Below the pieces are notes generated by a model, which was given only the letters and a program-made list of their open reading frames with translations, did not search any database and was not told where the DNA came from. The position numbers and the translations under genes were made by a program. Positions 38,300 to 49,564 of a stretch of DNA of 64,000 nt are shown here, piece after piece. Each line of letters opens with the position of its first letter. Position 1 is the stretch's first letter. Source of the DNA: Rhynchopus euleeides (lineage: Eukaryota > Euglenozoa > Diplonemea > Diplonemida > Diplonemidae); the NCBI GenBank assembly GCA_963210315.1, contig OY723314.1, forward strand, positions 248,001-312,000. The letters run 5' to 3'.

Positions 38300-39160
38300 G
38301 GGGAGTAGGGTGGGAGTTATCACACACACACACGGATACAAAGCGATCCGCCTTTGCCGTGACACACAGGCAAAATCCAGGGGCTGTTGGGGTAGTGGGA
38401 GGGGTGGGTGTGTGGGTGTGGGCGTGGGGGTGTGGCTGGGTTTAGATTCGGCAGTGAGCCTTATCGGAAGAGGGGAACACTATGGGTGTGTGAAAATTTC
38501 GATGATGGTTGCGGCGCATCGCAAAGAACGGAAGCAATCTAGCGGGTTGAAGCGTGTCGTCATCTGCATTGTGGAATGAAGGGAGGGGAGAGGGGAGGGG
38601 GGACCACCCCCGCCCACGGTGGGGACGAGGGAGGGGCTTATTGTGGCTTCGCCCAGTCGCTGTGTCGGAGAGGCCGCCAGTACACCCCCGCCCCGACTGC
38701 GTTGTGCTGCGACAGGGGAGGGGAGGAGGACACCTGACTGGCAAAATTTTTTTGGCAAACGCGCATGCCGACAAAAGAAATCAGGTGGGATCACCTTTGG
38801 AAGGCGCGCCACCGAAATGCGCTAATTTTCTCCTCTCGGGCAAGGATGGCACCGCCTCTTACCCTTACCCCCACCCCCCCCTGCCATGTGTGTGAATCTG
38901 TGGCAGTGGTCTTCGATGTGTGTATATCTGCGATTGCGATTTTTTTTCAGCTGCGGCTGACCTTGCCATGGGAGGGGTGTGGGAAGGGCCGCGCAAGGCC
39001 CCGGCGGGAACTAGCACACCCGCCAGTGCAGAAATGTACGGAAGGGGGCGGGGGGAGGGGGTGGCACAGCACCAAACGATGCTGCTCAGCGAGGCACCGC
39101 CTGCCGTTTTCCGGCATGCCTGTGTAGGCATGTGACACCTCCCCCCGACCCCCCCGACTC
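38300..39160. other. intergenic, no gene recognised
   Basis: GT-rich microsatellite-like DNA near 38325 and 38400, then mixed sequence with G/C runs. Confidence 0.4.
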
Positions 39161-39164
39161 CCCC

Positions 39165-39296
39165 CTGCTACACACCCTCCCATCGTGCATTGATCCGCCT
39201 TGTACAGCATATCTGGTGTAGTGACTACAAAAATGACTAACATTGCAAGAAGGTGCTGGGAGACTTACTTTTCCATTCACTCTCGACAATCAAACC
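39165..39296. repeat. dispersed repeat R1, copy 3
   Basis: Nearly identical to 14000-14130 and again followed by a C-run. The tail TTCACTCTCGACAATCAAA appears once more at 39636-39654. Confidence 0.8.
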
Positions 39297-39879
39297 CCCC
39301 TCCGACTCCCCCCCACCTGATCGGGCACAAAGCCCTGATTATTTCAGGGCTTTGTGTTTAGGAGCGTCCGAGGTGGCTTCGGCGAGAAGTGTGTGGGACA
39401 CCATGCCCACCATACTCCATTGTCCCTGTCAGGTGGAGCAGACTGCGGTACCGTGCAGCGGCAGACGCCACAGGCGAGTCGCCCTGCGTCGTACACCCGC
39501 ACCGGAGTTCCCAGCCAAAGCTCGCATACAGTCGACAGCCGACAATCGACCAGACTTCTTCGCCGGGATCCCAGGCCTCGAGCGCGTCGGCGGGTGAAAC
39601 CCAGTGCATGGAGGCAGGGGAGGCTTGCCTTTTGTTTCACTCTCGACAATCAAACTACCGCACCCCCCCCTCCCCTCCACACATCACCGCACACAGGACA
39701 CAGCGACTCTCGAGTGGGGGGAGCGGGTGTTAGTCGCACAGTGGAATACACAGAGAGAAAGAACAACCGCCCACTCTCTGAACACAGCTCTCTACTCTCT
39801 CCACTCGCCTACGGAACCCCCACCCCTCCCTCTTCTCTCCCTCACCTCCACTCCACTTCTCTCTGGGCATCATCGTGAC

Positions 39880-39924
39880 TGCCCCCACCCCCTCCTCCTC
39901 CGCCTCCGCCTCGAGACATCCACA
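39880..39924 (+). promoter_or_regulatory. candidate trans-splice acceptor
   Basis: A long pyrimidine tract (CCCCCACCCCCTCCTCCTCC and onward) ends at CTCGAG, ten bases before the ATG at 39925. Confidence 0.35.
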
Positions 39925-40617
39925 ATGCACACCGCAGTGCCGCTGCCGCTTCTGCTTCTGCTGCTTTGTTCAGCAGATGCCTCGCCAGAGGCATCTGCTG
40001 AAAACCCTCTCCTCCCGCTGCTCCCGCCGCGCCCCACACAGGTGGTGCATGTGGAGGTCGTGCAGAAGGAGGAAGGCACTGCGGATGAACGCATCGACAC
40101 CAGCTGGTGGCCTAAGCGGCGTACGGAGGAGCCCCGCGCAGCAGCCGACACGCTGCCGAGCTGGGCGATGCGCGAGAGGCAGAGACAGGAGGAGGAGGGG
40201 TTGGGCGGGCTTGCGGGCCGCGTGTCGAGGCACCCTGTCTACGGCAAGGTGCTGCGCATCGCAGTGCTGACGGCGGGGCTTATCCTGCTGATGCACGTCA
40301 TGCGGTACTGCGGGGTCTGCCTGCCGCTGATGTCGCGCCTCGGGTTTGGGGAATCGGAAGGGCGAGTTGCCGCCCTGAAGCTGGACCACGCGTCTCCGCC
40401 GAGCTCTCCCCAAGCCGTGATCCCACCCTGCGCCGTGTCGGATCTGCTGGAGTTCCGTATCAAGACAACGCCGGTGCAGGACATTGTGTCGCCGACGCTG
40501 AGCGTGAAGCATCTGTCGCTCGAGATGCTGGACAACGGGGACATGGAGAACACGCGGCACTCAACCCCGATGCTTGCTTCGTCGATGCGGTCGTTGTCGG
40601 CGAGTGTTAGGCCCTGA
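39925..40617 (+). CDS. small single-pass membrane protein, unknown
   Basis: 230 residues. A signal peptide (about 1-18, MHTAVPLPLLLLLLCSADAS) is followed by a charged, Pro-rich ectodomain, a TM helix (about 112-134, RIAVLTAGLILLMHVMRYCG) and a Ser-rich cytosolic tail ending SMRSLSASVRP. No family was recognised. An in-frame extension to 39604 lies over a pyrimidine tract and repeat tail and is unlikely to be translated. Confidence 0.65.
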   Translation: MHTAVPLPLLLLLLCSADASPEASAENPLLPLLPPRPTQVVHVEVVQKEEGTADERIDTSWWPKRRTEEPRAAADTLPSWAMRERQRQEEEGLGGLAGRVSRHPVYGKVLRIAVLTAGLILLMHVMRYCGVCLPLMSRLGFGESEGRVAALKLDHASPPSSPQAVIPPCAVSDLLEFRIKTTPVQDIVSPTLSVKHLSLEMLDNGDMENTRHSTPMLASSMRSLSASVRP

Positions 40618-40675
40618 GGGGAGCTGCCTGGGTTGGAAGCGGCACGCGCATCAGCAGAAGGGGGAAGAAAATGGG

Positions 40676-40702
40676 GGTGGTGGTGGTGGTGGTGGTGGTG
40701 GT
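40676..40702. repeat. (GGT)n microsatellite
   Basis: About nine uninterrupted GGT/TGG triplets downstream of the stop of the 39925-40617 gene. Confidence 0.9.
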
Positions 40703-40719
40703 AGTCATACCGCCCGTGC

Positions 40720-43700
40720 CGTTCCTCAAAGGGGGTTAGATCTGTGTGAATACCTTTTCTGTCATCATGTGAGTCTACCGTCTCGCCCGTATCGGATTTT
40801 TTTTACCAACTCGCCCCTGTCCCGTCCGTATCCCTGTTCCACCGTATCGCCCATATCCCTGCGGGTTTTGTTTCTCTGTTCAAAAGGATCTGTGTGTGTT
40901 TCAAAAATTCAAGGGGGGGGTTGGGTTGTAGAATATACATCAGGATAAAGCGCGCATTCTGGGCAGTGCGGCTAGCGTGTCGGCGGCTGCACTGATCCCA
41001 AGCAAGAATTTCAAAGCAAGCAAAATGCAATAAAAAAACACCGCCTTCGGGCGCCACTGACTGGCCATCCCGCACGTCAGGCTACAATAAGGCTGCCCAA
41101 ACAGAACCCCCAGAATCATGAGAGAGGCGATCTTCATCGGAACGCCCCCCTGGTCTGCTCGAGATCTCCAATCCCCGATTCCCGCTTGAAGCGGGGCACA
41201 CGGGATTCCATGATCGCCAGGGGGCATCAGAACGCGGAAAAGATAGGGGAAAAAATCGTCAATCTGCAGAGGATGGCCAGATCCCTTTCCAGGGGTGTGC
41301 CAGCCAGCCTCAGGCAAGGCGAGTCGTTGGGTCATGCTGTGTCTGTGTGGGGGTGGGGCCGCAACGAGGGGGCGGGAGTGTTCTCTTGGTGTGTTCTGCG
41401 CTCTGTTTCATGCACCCCCGGGTGAATCACAAAAGAGAAGGGCAGCAGCGACAGTTGGTGTTCTTCGAACGCAGAGCACCCCAAAAATATTTGCGCATGT
41501 GTGTTGTGTGTGTGTCTCTGGAGTGGCCACGATTTGAGTGGGTTTGACCCTCAACTTGCTGCACCCACCCTTACGTTACGCTACGTCACATCAGAGAAGT
41601 GAATATGTGTGTCTTCGGCAAATCGTTTCCACGAGAGAAGCCGTTCTTTGTTTTTGTGGGGTGGGCCTCCAATTTTTTGGCATCTTCGGCTCTGGGTGAA
41701 GGTCGCAGCCCAGGCCCCTCGGCGTCCGACAAGGCGACAAGGGTGGCACCTGGCGCGGCGAACATTTTGCTTTATTTGCACAAAACTTATGTGAGCAGAA
41801 AGCCACATCAACCAAAAACGTGATGATATTACATCCTAAGCTCGCCCATTCATGGCGATGAGTGGTTCTGATTGCAGTGCAAGCAGAGTGTATTTTTTAC
41901 TGCAACAGGGCTCGTGCCAGTGTCAAAAATCCGGATTTGGCGCACAAACACCAGCCTTATCGTTGTTTTTGCTAACGAATCACAGCAAAACCGACGTGTA
42001 TCTGGGCACCGGATCTGTGTCTGCAGAACTCCACAGCAAGTACATTTCAAATCAAACAAACATACAGTCTGGGGGGGGTGGCTTTGCCACCGAACGGTGT
42101 TGTGACCCCCCTTTTTTTGCCATATTTTTTCGTCCTTTTGTTTTTACCAGTTCCGAGCGACGAAGCGTGGCGAGGTCGCGAAGAAGTAACGAAGTAATGA
42201 AGTAATGAAGGAAATCGTACGACTGGCTTTTTAAGGATTACCTTCATGCCACATCGTCGGGGCTTACACAGCCTTTGACACAGGGGTGTGCGCTCAACGA
42301 AAAGTAGCCCGGATCTGCTTTTTTTGCAGTTGCTGGGCAGGGTGGTTCTCTTATTATAGCGAAAGGAGTACGATTTCTGACGACAGAGCATTCCGACATT
42401 CTTTGGGGTGGGGTGGGGGTGGGCACCAGCACCATTCTTGCATGCAAGCAGTGGTGTTGCAGGCGATGTGCACGGGAAGGGTCCGAGAAAACCCATTCTT
42501 GCACTGCGCAGGCCGCAGGTTCATGATATATCCTTTGTGGTAGCCTTTGCTCTGTGCCACTGTGTCACGCTGTGACTGGTTTTGTGAGGCTTACATCTCG
42601 CATTCTCTGCATTTCAGAGCGAAGGCCCCGCGGCGAAGGTGTTCTTCTTTTTGTATTTTGCGGCAAATCCCCTAGCTGTCTTTGCCGAAACGGCGGTGTT
42701 GCTGTTTGCTGTCGTGAGAGCAAACGGAAGAAGCAAACAGAACCAATTTGGCCTTTGAAGATCCTATCGTGTGGACACGCAGTTCTCTGTACACTCAGAC
42801 GTCTGCTGGCAGGCCACGCTCCCCGGCAAAATGTCGGCAAGTCAGAAGCTAAAATAATATCAGTGGGCAGTGCCGACAACTGGGCCCAAAGTGGAACCGC
42901 CTATAGAAAAGCTTGTTGCTGACAACAAAGCTTTTCTTTCTTGCTTTTCGGGGGGTGGTGGTGGGTCTTCGCGACTTCGGGAGAAGCTTCGCCAAAACCT
43001 TCGGGCGGTCTTCGCTGTGTTTCAACAAAACAGCTTTCGGCAGTAACTTGTCCTGTTATCCCGTTTTGCTGTCACTTCACGATTCCCCCCGAGCCAAAAG
43101 AACAGAACCGGCGAACCAATTTACTTTTAAAAAAACAGAAGAACACGTGCCTTTCTCTGCGCCAGTTCGCGAAGACCCCCTCCTCCCCACTATCTATATT
43201 GCCCACACAGTACAGCACTACAACACCGGCCGTATACAACACTGGATCTCAGACACAACCTGCATAACGAGTGAAGGGTGATCATTCTTGTGCTCCCTTC
43301 TACTTCTATTTCACTACCCCCCCCCCCCCCCCGCACCCACCTATGCCTGGCTGTGGCTGGTAGTGAGTGCCCCTCGCCCCCTCGCCCCCCCCCCCCCCCC
43401 CGATGACAGTAAATTCGAATAAGCGGAACACACACACAGGGAGGAAGGGGGGAAGGGGGTTTTCTCCGCTGTCGGCAAGCCGAAAGTCCGGGGTTTCTGT
43501 CCTATGGGAAAGTCTGTGGGAAAGTCCGGTGGTTCTGCCCCATGAATTAGGAGGTGGGTCTCTCCTTGAGGACCTGCAAACATAGGAGGGGAATTCGCCA
43601 ATAAAACACACGATTTTCGACACCCGCGGCGAAGATACCCTCTTCCCTCCCCCCCCTATACACATGGGGGTCCAGCAGAAGGCAAGTCGGGAGGGGGGGC

Positions 43701-43920
43701 AAACTGCGGAACACATCCCTGAAGAAGACCTTCTCCCATCCCCCCTTTCCCCCCTCCCTCCCCCGGCTGTGCAGCGACAATGATATTCATTTATGCAACT
43801 TCCTTGTTGGCCCGGGTGCCGCAGGATGCGCTTCTGAGCTGCTTCACCGCCCCACCCCACCCCCACCCCGGCATCCTCTGCTCCCACAACACATCCCACC
43901 GGCAGGCAGGAGGGGGTGGT
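40720..43920. other. 3.2 kb intergenic region, no gene recognised
   Basis: Frames here are short and of shadow type. Noted content: an inverted TTCTGCGTTCGAAGAAC word (about 41461), repeat R3 (41895-41985), the AAGGAAATCGTACGACTG word (about 42207) after a GCGACGAAG...GTCGCGAAG degenerate hairpin, and poly-C tracts at about 43316-43332 and 43387-43401. Confidence 0.5.
41895..41985. repeat. dispersed repeat R3, copy 1
   Basis: TTTACTGCAACAGGG, GTGCCAGTGTCAAAAA and CCGGATTTGGCGCACAAACA are shared with 61664-61815, where extra sequence separates them. Confidence 0.65.
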
Positions 43921-43928
43921 ACAGCACG

Positions 43929-46900
43929 ATGCCCGCTTGCTGCGGGCCCCGCCACCTGGCGCGACTCTGCATTGCGGTGTCGGCATGCGTGTCGCTCGCT
44001 GTGGCGGAGGCTGCAGCGGGAGACACGCCGAAGCGGGCACAGCGACACACACCTGATGACATCGACCACTCTGCGGTGCACCACATCGGCGACCTGCATT
44101 TAGAAGAGCACGTCCCGAGGGACAGCAGGAGAGTGCACGACATGGACCCACACCACTTCACGGTGACCTATGGGCATCCTGCCAAGGCAGGGGGGCCAAA
44201 GGGTATCGTCGAGGTGAAGGCTGCTCTCGGGGATTCATCCGACCCACACGTTGTGCCGGTGAGGTCTTATGTCGTGTGGTCGACGCTGGATGCCATCTAC
44301 AGCAGCGCCGAGCGGAGGGGGTGGGCGGTGAAGAAAGTCGCCCTGATGCAGTGCCACCACAAGCGTGCCGCGCCCGACACAACCGAGCTGGATGAGCACG
44401 ACGGGGATATGACCGGGTCTGTCTTCGTCATCGCCTCGGCTGACCGCCGCGAGGCGTGGGAGTCTGCCCTCCGCAAGCAGGGGGTGGCCATCAAGGAGGC
44501 CGCTGCTGCTGCGGGGCTGAAGCTCGGGAAGATCGGCAAAATCAACACCAGAAAGTATGAGGTTGCCCTGGCTGACAAGCGGCACGTCGCAAAGGCGCTG
44601 GACATCCTGTCCCGCCTGCATGAGGTTCGCTGGGTGGAGCCCGAGTTCTTCGGGGAACCCCTCAACAAGGTGGCGACGTGCACCGTGCAGAGCGACATGG
44701 GGGCACTGCACCCCGTGTGGGACCAGCCCTCCCGCCTCGCAGGGAACAACGAGCTGATCCTCGTGGGTGACACGGGGCTGAACGTCAAGTCGTGTTTCTT
44801 CGCAGACAGCAAACAGGAGGTTGCGTATTACCCGAAGCTGAACCCGAAGCATCGTAAAATCCTTTCATACCGTGCATGCGTGGACTCGGCGAGCGGAGAT
44901 GTCGATGTCGACGATGCGATTGGGCACGGCACGCACGTGACAGGTTCGCTGGTGGGGTCTATCGAGTCCGGGGGGGGTGACCTGAAGAACTACGCAGGGA
45001 TCGCAAACGACGCGAAGGTGATCTTCTCCGACCTCAACTGCGCCGGGAAGGAGCAGCTCAATAAGCTGAAGATCCCGCAGGACCTGCTGCAGTATTTCAA
45101 CATCTCGCACGCGCTGGGCGGGCGGATCTCGCACAACTCGTGGGGGTTCCAGAAGCCGAAGGCGGTGGTCAGCCTCGACAGGGAGGCCGACGAGTTCACC
45201 TGGACCCACCTGGACTACGTCGTCATCGCCTCCGCAGGGAACAACATCCGGGTGGGCGTGCTGTCCCCCGCCGCCGCAAAGAACGTCCTCACCGTTGGGG
45301 CGCATAAAAACAGCCTCGACCCGAAGCAGCGTGATGTGGTGGCTCCTGCGTATGCAAAGGGACCCACCTTCGACAAGCGCATCAAGCCAGAGATCATGGC
45401 CCCCGGGTATCAGGATGTTTCCTCTGCAAGCCATCAGTCGCAGTGTGCGCTGCGCAAGCTGCAGGGCACCAGCATGGCATCCCCTTTTGTGTCCGGTGCA
45501 TCCGCCATCATCCGGCAGTACTTCAAGGAGGCGTGGTACCCTGCGGGTGCGCGTGGCATGGGTGTCTCTATCGAGCCGACCTCCTCCCTGGTCCGTGCCC
45601 TCGTGGTCCACTCGGCACACCGCATGCACGGCAGCAACTCCGACTGGAAGAGCGGCATCCCCAACAACAACCAGGGATGGGGACAGCTGGCAATGCACAA
45701 CGTGCTCTACTTCAACGGGAGATCCCCCGAGAAGAACCAGTACCCTGACAACCACCTGTTCATCGCGTATGATAAGTTCATGCCCCAGGATGGGACGTAC
45801 ACTATCGAGTTTACGGCGAAGGATGACGCGCAGAGCCGTGCGCAGGGGGTGCGTGTGACCCTCGCGTATACCGACTACCCAGCAGCGCTTGGGGCAAAGG
45901 TTTCGACCATCAACGACCTGGATCTTGTGGTGATGAAGCCCGATGGAACCCTCGTCGTCGGGAATGCCGGCGGCAACATCCACAGGGAGAGCACGGTGTA
46001 CGACAGGCTGAACCTTATCGAGCAGGTCGATCTCCCCACGGCAGAGCCCGGGAAATACCGCGCCATTGTGTACGGCTACCACGTGCCGGAGATTGGGGAG
46101 TACGCAGGCGTTCCCTTTTCGCTGGTCGTCACCGCGCCCGGGATTGCGGCGCGCGGGGTGTCTTCCCCCGCGGCCTGCCCCAACGGGTGCTCCGGGCAGG
46201 GGACCTGTCTGGAGCACACCGGGACCTGCGACTGCAACGAGGGGTACCACCACGTCGACTGCTCGAAGTGCTCCTCAGAGATCTACTGCTACGGGCACGG
46301 CACCTGCTCTGTGGGTGGGGACAAGAAGGTCACCTGCGAATGCGAGGGCCCGCAGTTCACGGGGGACAGGTGCGACAAGTGTGCGAAGGACCTCTACGGG
46401 CCGAAGTGTGACAACAACTGCGCCTGCTCGGGGCATGGCTCCTGCGACACCAGCCTGCCTGCCGAGCTCCGCACCTGCCGCTGCGCGGGGAATTGGGCTG
46501 GCCCGAAGTGCGCCTACTGCGCGAGAGGGTTTGCAGGCGATGAATGTAAGACCGTCGCCCACTGGTGCCGCCTCGACGGGCAACCCAGTGTGATCCGCGG
46601 CGAACGCCACGGCCAGATCGAGATCAACTCATGGCACCACTACGACAACTCGCGGCACTGCGACTGGGCGATCAAAACCCCCGGCATCGGATGGTCCATC
46701 GAGATCGAATTTGTCTACTTCAAGCTGGAGCGCTCCTACGACTGGTTCTGGGTCTACGCCGGCAACGCCCCGACCCCCGGGAAACACATCCACAAATTTG
46801 ACGGCACATCCGCCATGGCGAACGGCGGCAAGTACTCGATCAACGGCCCCGCCTACCTCCGCTTCACCGCCGACCTCATCGGGGAGAGCGAGGGTTTCCT

Positions 46901-48128
46901 CCTGAAGTACACCCTCAAAGGCAGCTGCGAGGAGTCGCTCTGCGGCGACCACGGCTACTGCGAGAGGGGTGACTCTCGCTTCCTCTGCGGCTGCACCGAC
47001 AACTTCGACCCGGCGTCGCTCTGCAGGACGTGCCTCCCCGGGTATTCCCCCCCGACCTGCGCCCCGACCCCGGCGCCCACCGCACCCAGAACCAACGCAC
47101 CGCCTGACGGCAGCACGGGTGGCAACGGCTGCCAGCCCCCCGGCGAGTTCGACTCCATCCAAGACTGCCTCGGCAATGGCGTGTGTGAGCACGGCAGCTG
47201 CGCCTGCAGCACAGGGTACGGCGGGGAGTTCTGCCAGCTGCTGTGCCCCGGGATGCACTTCCTCCCGCCCTCCGCCTGCCAGAACGGCGGGGTGTGCCGC
47301 GCCGCGGAGGCGGGGGTCTCGACGGGCACCTCCACCGGGGTCTGCGAGTGCCCCGTCCCGCACCCCGGCAGCAGGGTGCAGTGGGGCGGCGACGCCTGCC
47401 AGATCTCCGTCAACAGATTCCACTCCGACACGGCACCTGTCCTGCAGCGCTACAGCATGCACTCCGTCGCCTCCGGGAGGTGGTCCCTCGGCAGCGTCAC
47501 GCGGGGGAATGCGGGGCAGTCTGGCTGGGTCCGTCTCCTCATCCGCTCACACCACGGAGGGGCGTGGCTGCCGGACTACCAGGCGAGCCGCCCCGACAGC
47601 CGCGGCGCCTCCGCCAAGCTGCACCTCGCAGTGTGGGAGGAGCGCAGCACCGTCGGCAGCACGGTCAACGCGCTGTGGCACCGCGAGCTGAACGACGTGT
47701 CCTGCACGCTGCTGAAGGTGCGCGAGGCGGAGGCGGTGCTGGGGCTCTACCTGGAGGAGCCCTCGCAGAGCAGCTACGCGTTGCCCCTGGTGGTGGAGCT
47801 GGCGGAGGTGGCGGCCCCAGAGGGGGGTGGGGCCGGTGGTGGCGAGGAGGAGGCTGCCCTGGCGGAATGTGGGGACAGCTCGGCGCAGGGGGGTCTCAGC
47901 GAGTCGCACCGCCTCACCCAGAGGTTTGCGGTGACCGATCCGCCGCCGCCGCCGACGCTCCAGTTTGCGGCCCCGTTTGCCTCGTTCAGCGTGCTGGGGT
48001 TCGGTGTGGGGTGCCTGCTTGTGGTGGCATACTTCTTCTACACATCACGTGCAGCAAGGCAGAAGGCAGCCGCCGATGCAGCGCTGAAGCAGAGCGCACA
48101 GTCTCGTGCGGAAGCTGATGAGGCGTGA
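43929..48128 (+). CDS. membrane-anchored subtilisin-like protease with EGF and CUB modules
   Basis: 1399 residues: signal peptide (about 1-27), propeptide (to about 250), then an S8 peptidase domain with Asp281 (GDTGLN), His333 (GHGTHVTGS), oxyanion Asn438 (ASAGNN) and Ser515 (GTSMASPF), all intact. A beta-jelly-roll resembling a P-domain follows (about 615-735), then several EGF-like cysteine modules (about 750-875), a CUB-like domain (about 877-1000, HCDWAIKTPGIGWSIEIEF), another EGF-like module, a Pro/Thr linker and two more Cys-rich modules. A Ser/Gly-rich region, one TM helix (about 1352-1375) and a short basic tail end the protein. It is probably a cell-surface or secretory-pathway endopeptidase, autoactivated by propeptide removal. 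The start is chosen for its signal peptide. The one-exon structure and intact triad argue for function. Confidence 0.9.
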   Translation: MPACCGPRHLARLCIAVSACVSLAVAEAAAGDTPKRAQRHTPDDIDHSAVHHIGDLHLEEHVPRDSRRVHDMDPHHFTVTYGHPAKAGGPKGIVEVKAALGDSSDPHVVPVRSYVVWSTLDAIYSSAERRGWAVKKVALMQCHHKRAAPDTTELDEHDGDMTGSVFVIASADRREAWESALRKQGVAIKEAAAAAGLKLGKIGKINTRKYEVALADKRHVAKALDILSRLHEVRWVEPEFFGEPLNKVATCTVQSDMGALHPVWDQPSRLAGNNELILVGDTGLNVKSCFFADSKQEVAYYPKLNPKHRKILSYRACVDSASGDVDVDDAIGHGTHVTGSLVGSIESGGGDLKNYAGIANDAKVIFSDLNCAGKEQLNKLKIPQDLLQYFNISHALGGRISHNSWGFQKPKAVVSLDREADEFTWTHLDYVVIASAGNNIRVGVLSPAAAKNVLTVGAHKNSLDPKQRDVVAPAYAKGPTFDKRIKPEIMAPGYQDVSSASHQSQCALRKLQGTSMASPFVSGASAIIRQYFKEAWYPAGARGMGVSIEPTSSLVRALVVHSAHRMHGSNSDWKSGIPNNNQGWGQLAMHNVLYFNGRSPEKNQYPDNHLFIAYDKFMPQDGTYTIEFTAKDDAQSRAQGVRVTLAYTDYPAALGAKVSTINDLDLVVMKPDGTLVVGNAGGNIHRESTVYDRLNLIEQVDLPTAEPGKYRAIVYGYHVPEIGEYAGVPFSLVVTAPGIAARGVSSPAACPNGCSGQGTCLEHTGTCDCNEGYHHVDCSKCSSEIYCYGHGTCSVGGDKKVTCECEGPQFTGDRCDKCAKDLYGPKCDNNCACSGHGSCDTSLPAELRTCRCAGNWAGPKCAYCARGFAGDECKTVAHWCRLDGQPSVIRGERHGQIEINSWHHYDNSRHCDWAIKTPGIGWSIEIEFVYFKLERSYDWFWVYAGNAPTPGKHIHKFDGTSAMANGGKYSINGPAYLRFTADLIGESEGFLLKYTLKGSCEESLCGDHGYCERGDSRFLCGCTDNFDPASLCRTCLPGYSPPTCAPTPAPTAPRTNAPPDGSTGGNGCQPPGEFDSIQDCLGNGVCEHGSCACSTGYGGEFCQLLCPGMHFLPPSACQNGGVCRAAEAGVSTGTSTGVCECPVPHPGSRVQWGGDACQISVNRFHSDTAPVLQRYSMHSVASGRWSLGSVTRGNAGQSGWVRLLIRSHHGGAWLPDYQASRPDSRGASAKLHLAVWEERSTVGSTVNALWHRELNDVSCTLLKVREAEAVLGLYLEEPSQSSYALPLVVELAEVAAPEGGGAGGGEEEAALAECGDSSAQGGLSESHRLTQRFAVTDPPPPPTLQFAAPFASFSVLGFGVGCLLVVAYFFYTSRAARQKAAADAALKQSAQSRAEADEA

Positions 48129-48260
48129 GAAAAGAGGGGGGTGGGTATGGGGTCGAGGGCTGGGGGAGGGAGGGAGGGAGAGGGAGAATGTGTGTGTGTG
48201 TGTGTGGGTGTGTGCGGCTGTCAGATTTTTTTCCACCTGCACGACGCGCTGGCACGGGCT

Positions 48261-48423
48261 GAACCGGTTCTGGAACCGGTTCGGCGGAACCGGTTCACCG
48301 GCGAACCGGTTCGGTGGAACCGGTTCCAGAACCGGTTCGGACGAACCGGTTCACCGGTGAACCGGTTCCGCCGAACCGGTTCACCGGTAAACCGGTTCCG
48401 CCGGTGAACCGGTTCCAGAACCG
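48261..48423. repeat. GAACCGGTTC palindrome array 1
   Basis: About twelve copies of the perfect 10-bp palindrome GAACCGGTTC or its core AACCGGTT in 160 bp, separated by short spacers such as ACCGGT and GGCG. It lies about 130 bp after the protease stop. Confidence 0.9.
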
Positions 48424-48544
48424 ACATTTGCGAACCGGGCAAAGTGGGTCCCGACCGGTTGGCCGTGTACCGGTCGGTGGACCGGTATACGGACCTGACC
48501 CGCACTGAGTCATCTCAGACCTATGGGTTTCAGTCCCAGTGTCA

Positions 48545-48830
48545 GATTCAGACCTACTGATCCAGAACCGCACCCTCTCCTTCCACACCAATTGTATCCG
48601 CTGCTCATGGGTCCGACTGACGACGATAGCAATGACGATGGCTCCATAGCAAAGATGGCTACCACTGTCAAAGCTCATCTGGAACAGAAACTGTCCCAGA
48701 TGGAAGTCTCCTGTATAAATACAGGGTTCGGGTTTCCCACGAGTGTAACGCAGATACGTGCAGGTGTGTCAAGAGAGTGTGCAGCTCACAGCAGTTCCTC
48801 ATCCTTGGTTCTGAACCCCACAGTTCTTCG
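48545..48830. repeat. direct repeat R4, copy 1
   Basis: CAGAACCGCACCCTCTCC, TGTATCCGCTGCTCATGGG, GCAAAGATGGCTACCAC and CAGCTCACAGCAG recur in the same order at 49565-49830, with about 75-80% similarity by eye. No coding frame is conserved between the copies. Confidence 0.7.
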
Positions 48831-49425
48831 AATCACAGTGACAACAGGGAGGCCAGATCCAAAGATCAGGCTTTCCCAGACGCGGTTCAACTGGTGACGA
48901 CCGTTGTTGAGAGACCGGAGCGGAGGTCGACGTCGGCTTATCTCATGCTACGGCAGGGGTGAGGACTCAGCCGCCACCCCGGGTGGTTTGCAGGTTGAAC
49001 AGGTTGTGTGGTTCCATTGATCAACATAGGTCGGCCTGTCTGATAAGACTCAGCCACCCTGCGGGTCAATTTATTCTAAAAAGGCGCCTTTTTGACCAAA
49101 AGGCAAAATTTCCTCCCATCATGCTCCCGTACCACAGAGGCCTGCCTCTGTGTATGTGTACGTTTTGCGATGACGGGGTGTGGAACCTGGCGTAGACCGA
49201 GCTACAACACAGGCGCCGTGGGTCAATTTTTTTTAGAAAAGGCCTTGACCAAAGGCATCCCCCTAACACTTAATTGCTCTGCTTCAACCTGAACCGACCC
49301 TCTAGGCAGCGTGAGGTGGCTACGTCGAGCCACTTCGTGGACAGCTGCAGTACCCTTCCCTTGTGTTCCTCTGTCAGGGGAACAACACAATAGCAGCATA
49401 CGTATTGTTTCATTTCAGTCAGCCA

Positions 49426-49480
49426 AGGAAAGTCGAGGAGTTCGAGCCGTTGAACAGTAACCAGAGGATGACAAGCAGGT
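49426..49480. repeat. dispersed repeat R2, copy 2
   Basis: AGTCGAGGAGTT, GAGCCGTTGAACAG and GATGACAAGC match 24636-24690. Confidence 0.6.
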
Positions 49481-49564
49481 TGAATATGCAAGCAGTGATC
49501 TTCTGTGTACCCTTGGACCCACATTAAACTCGAACTGAAGCCCTCAGTCGTCCTTGACCAGATT

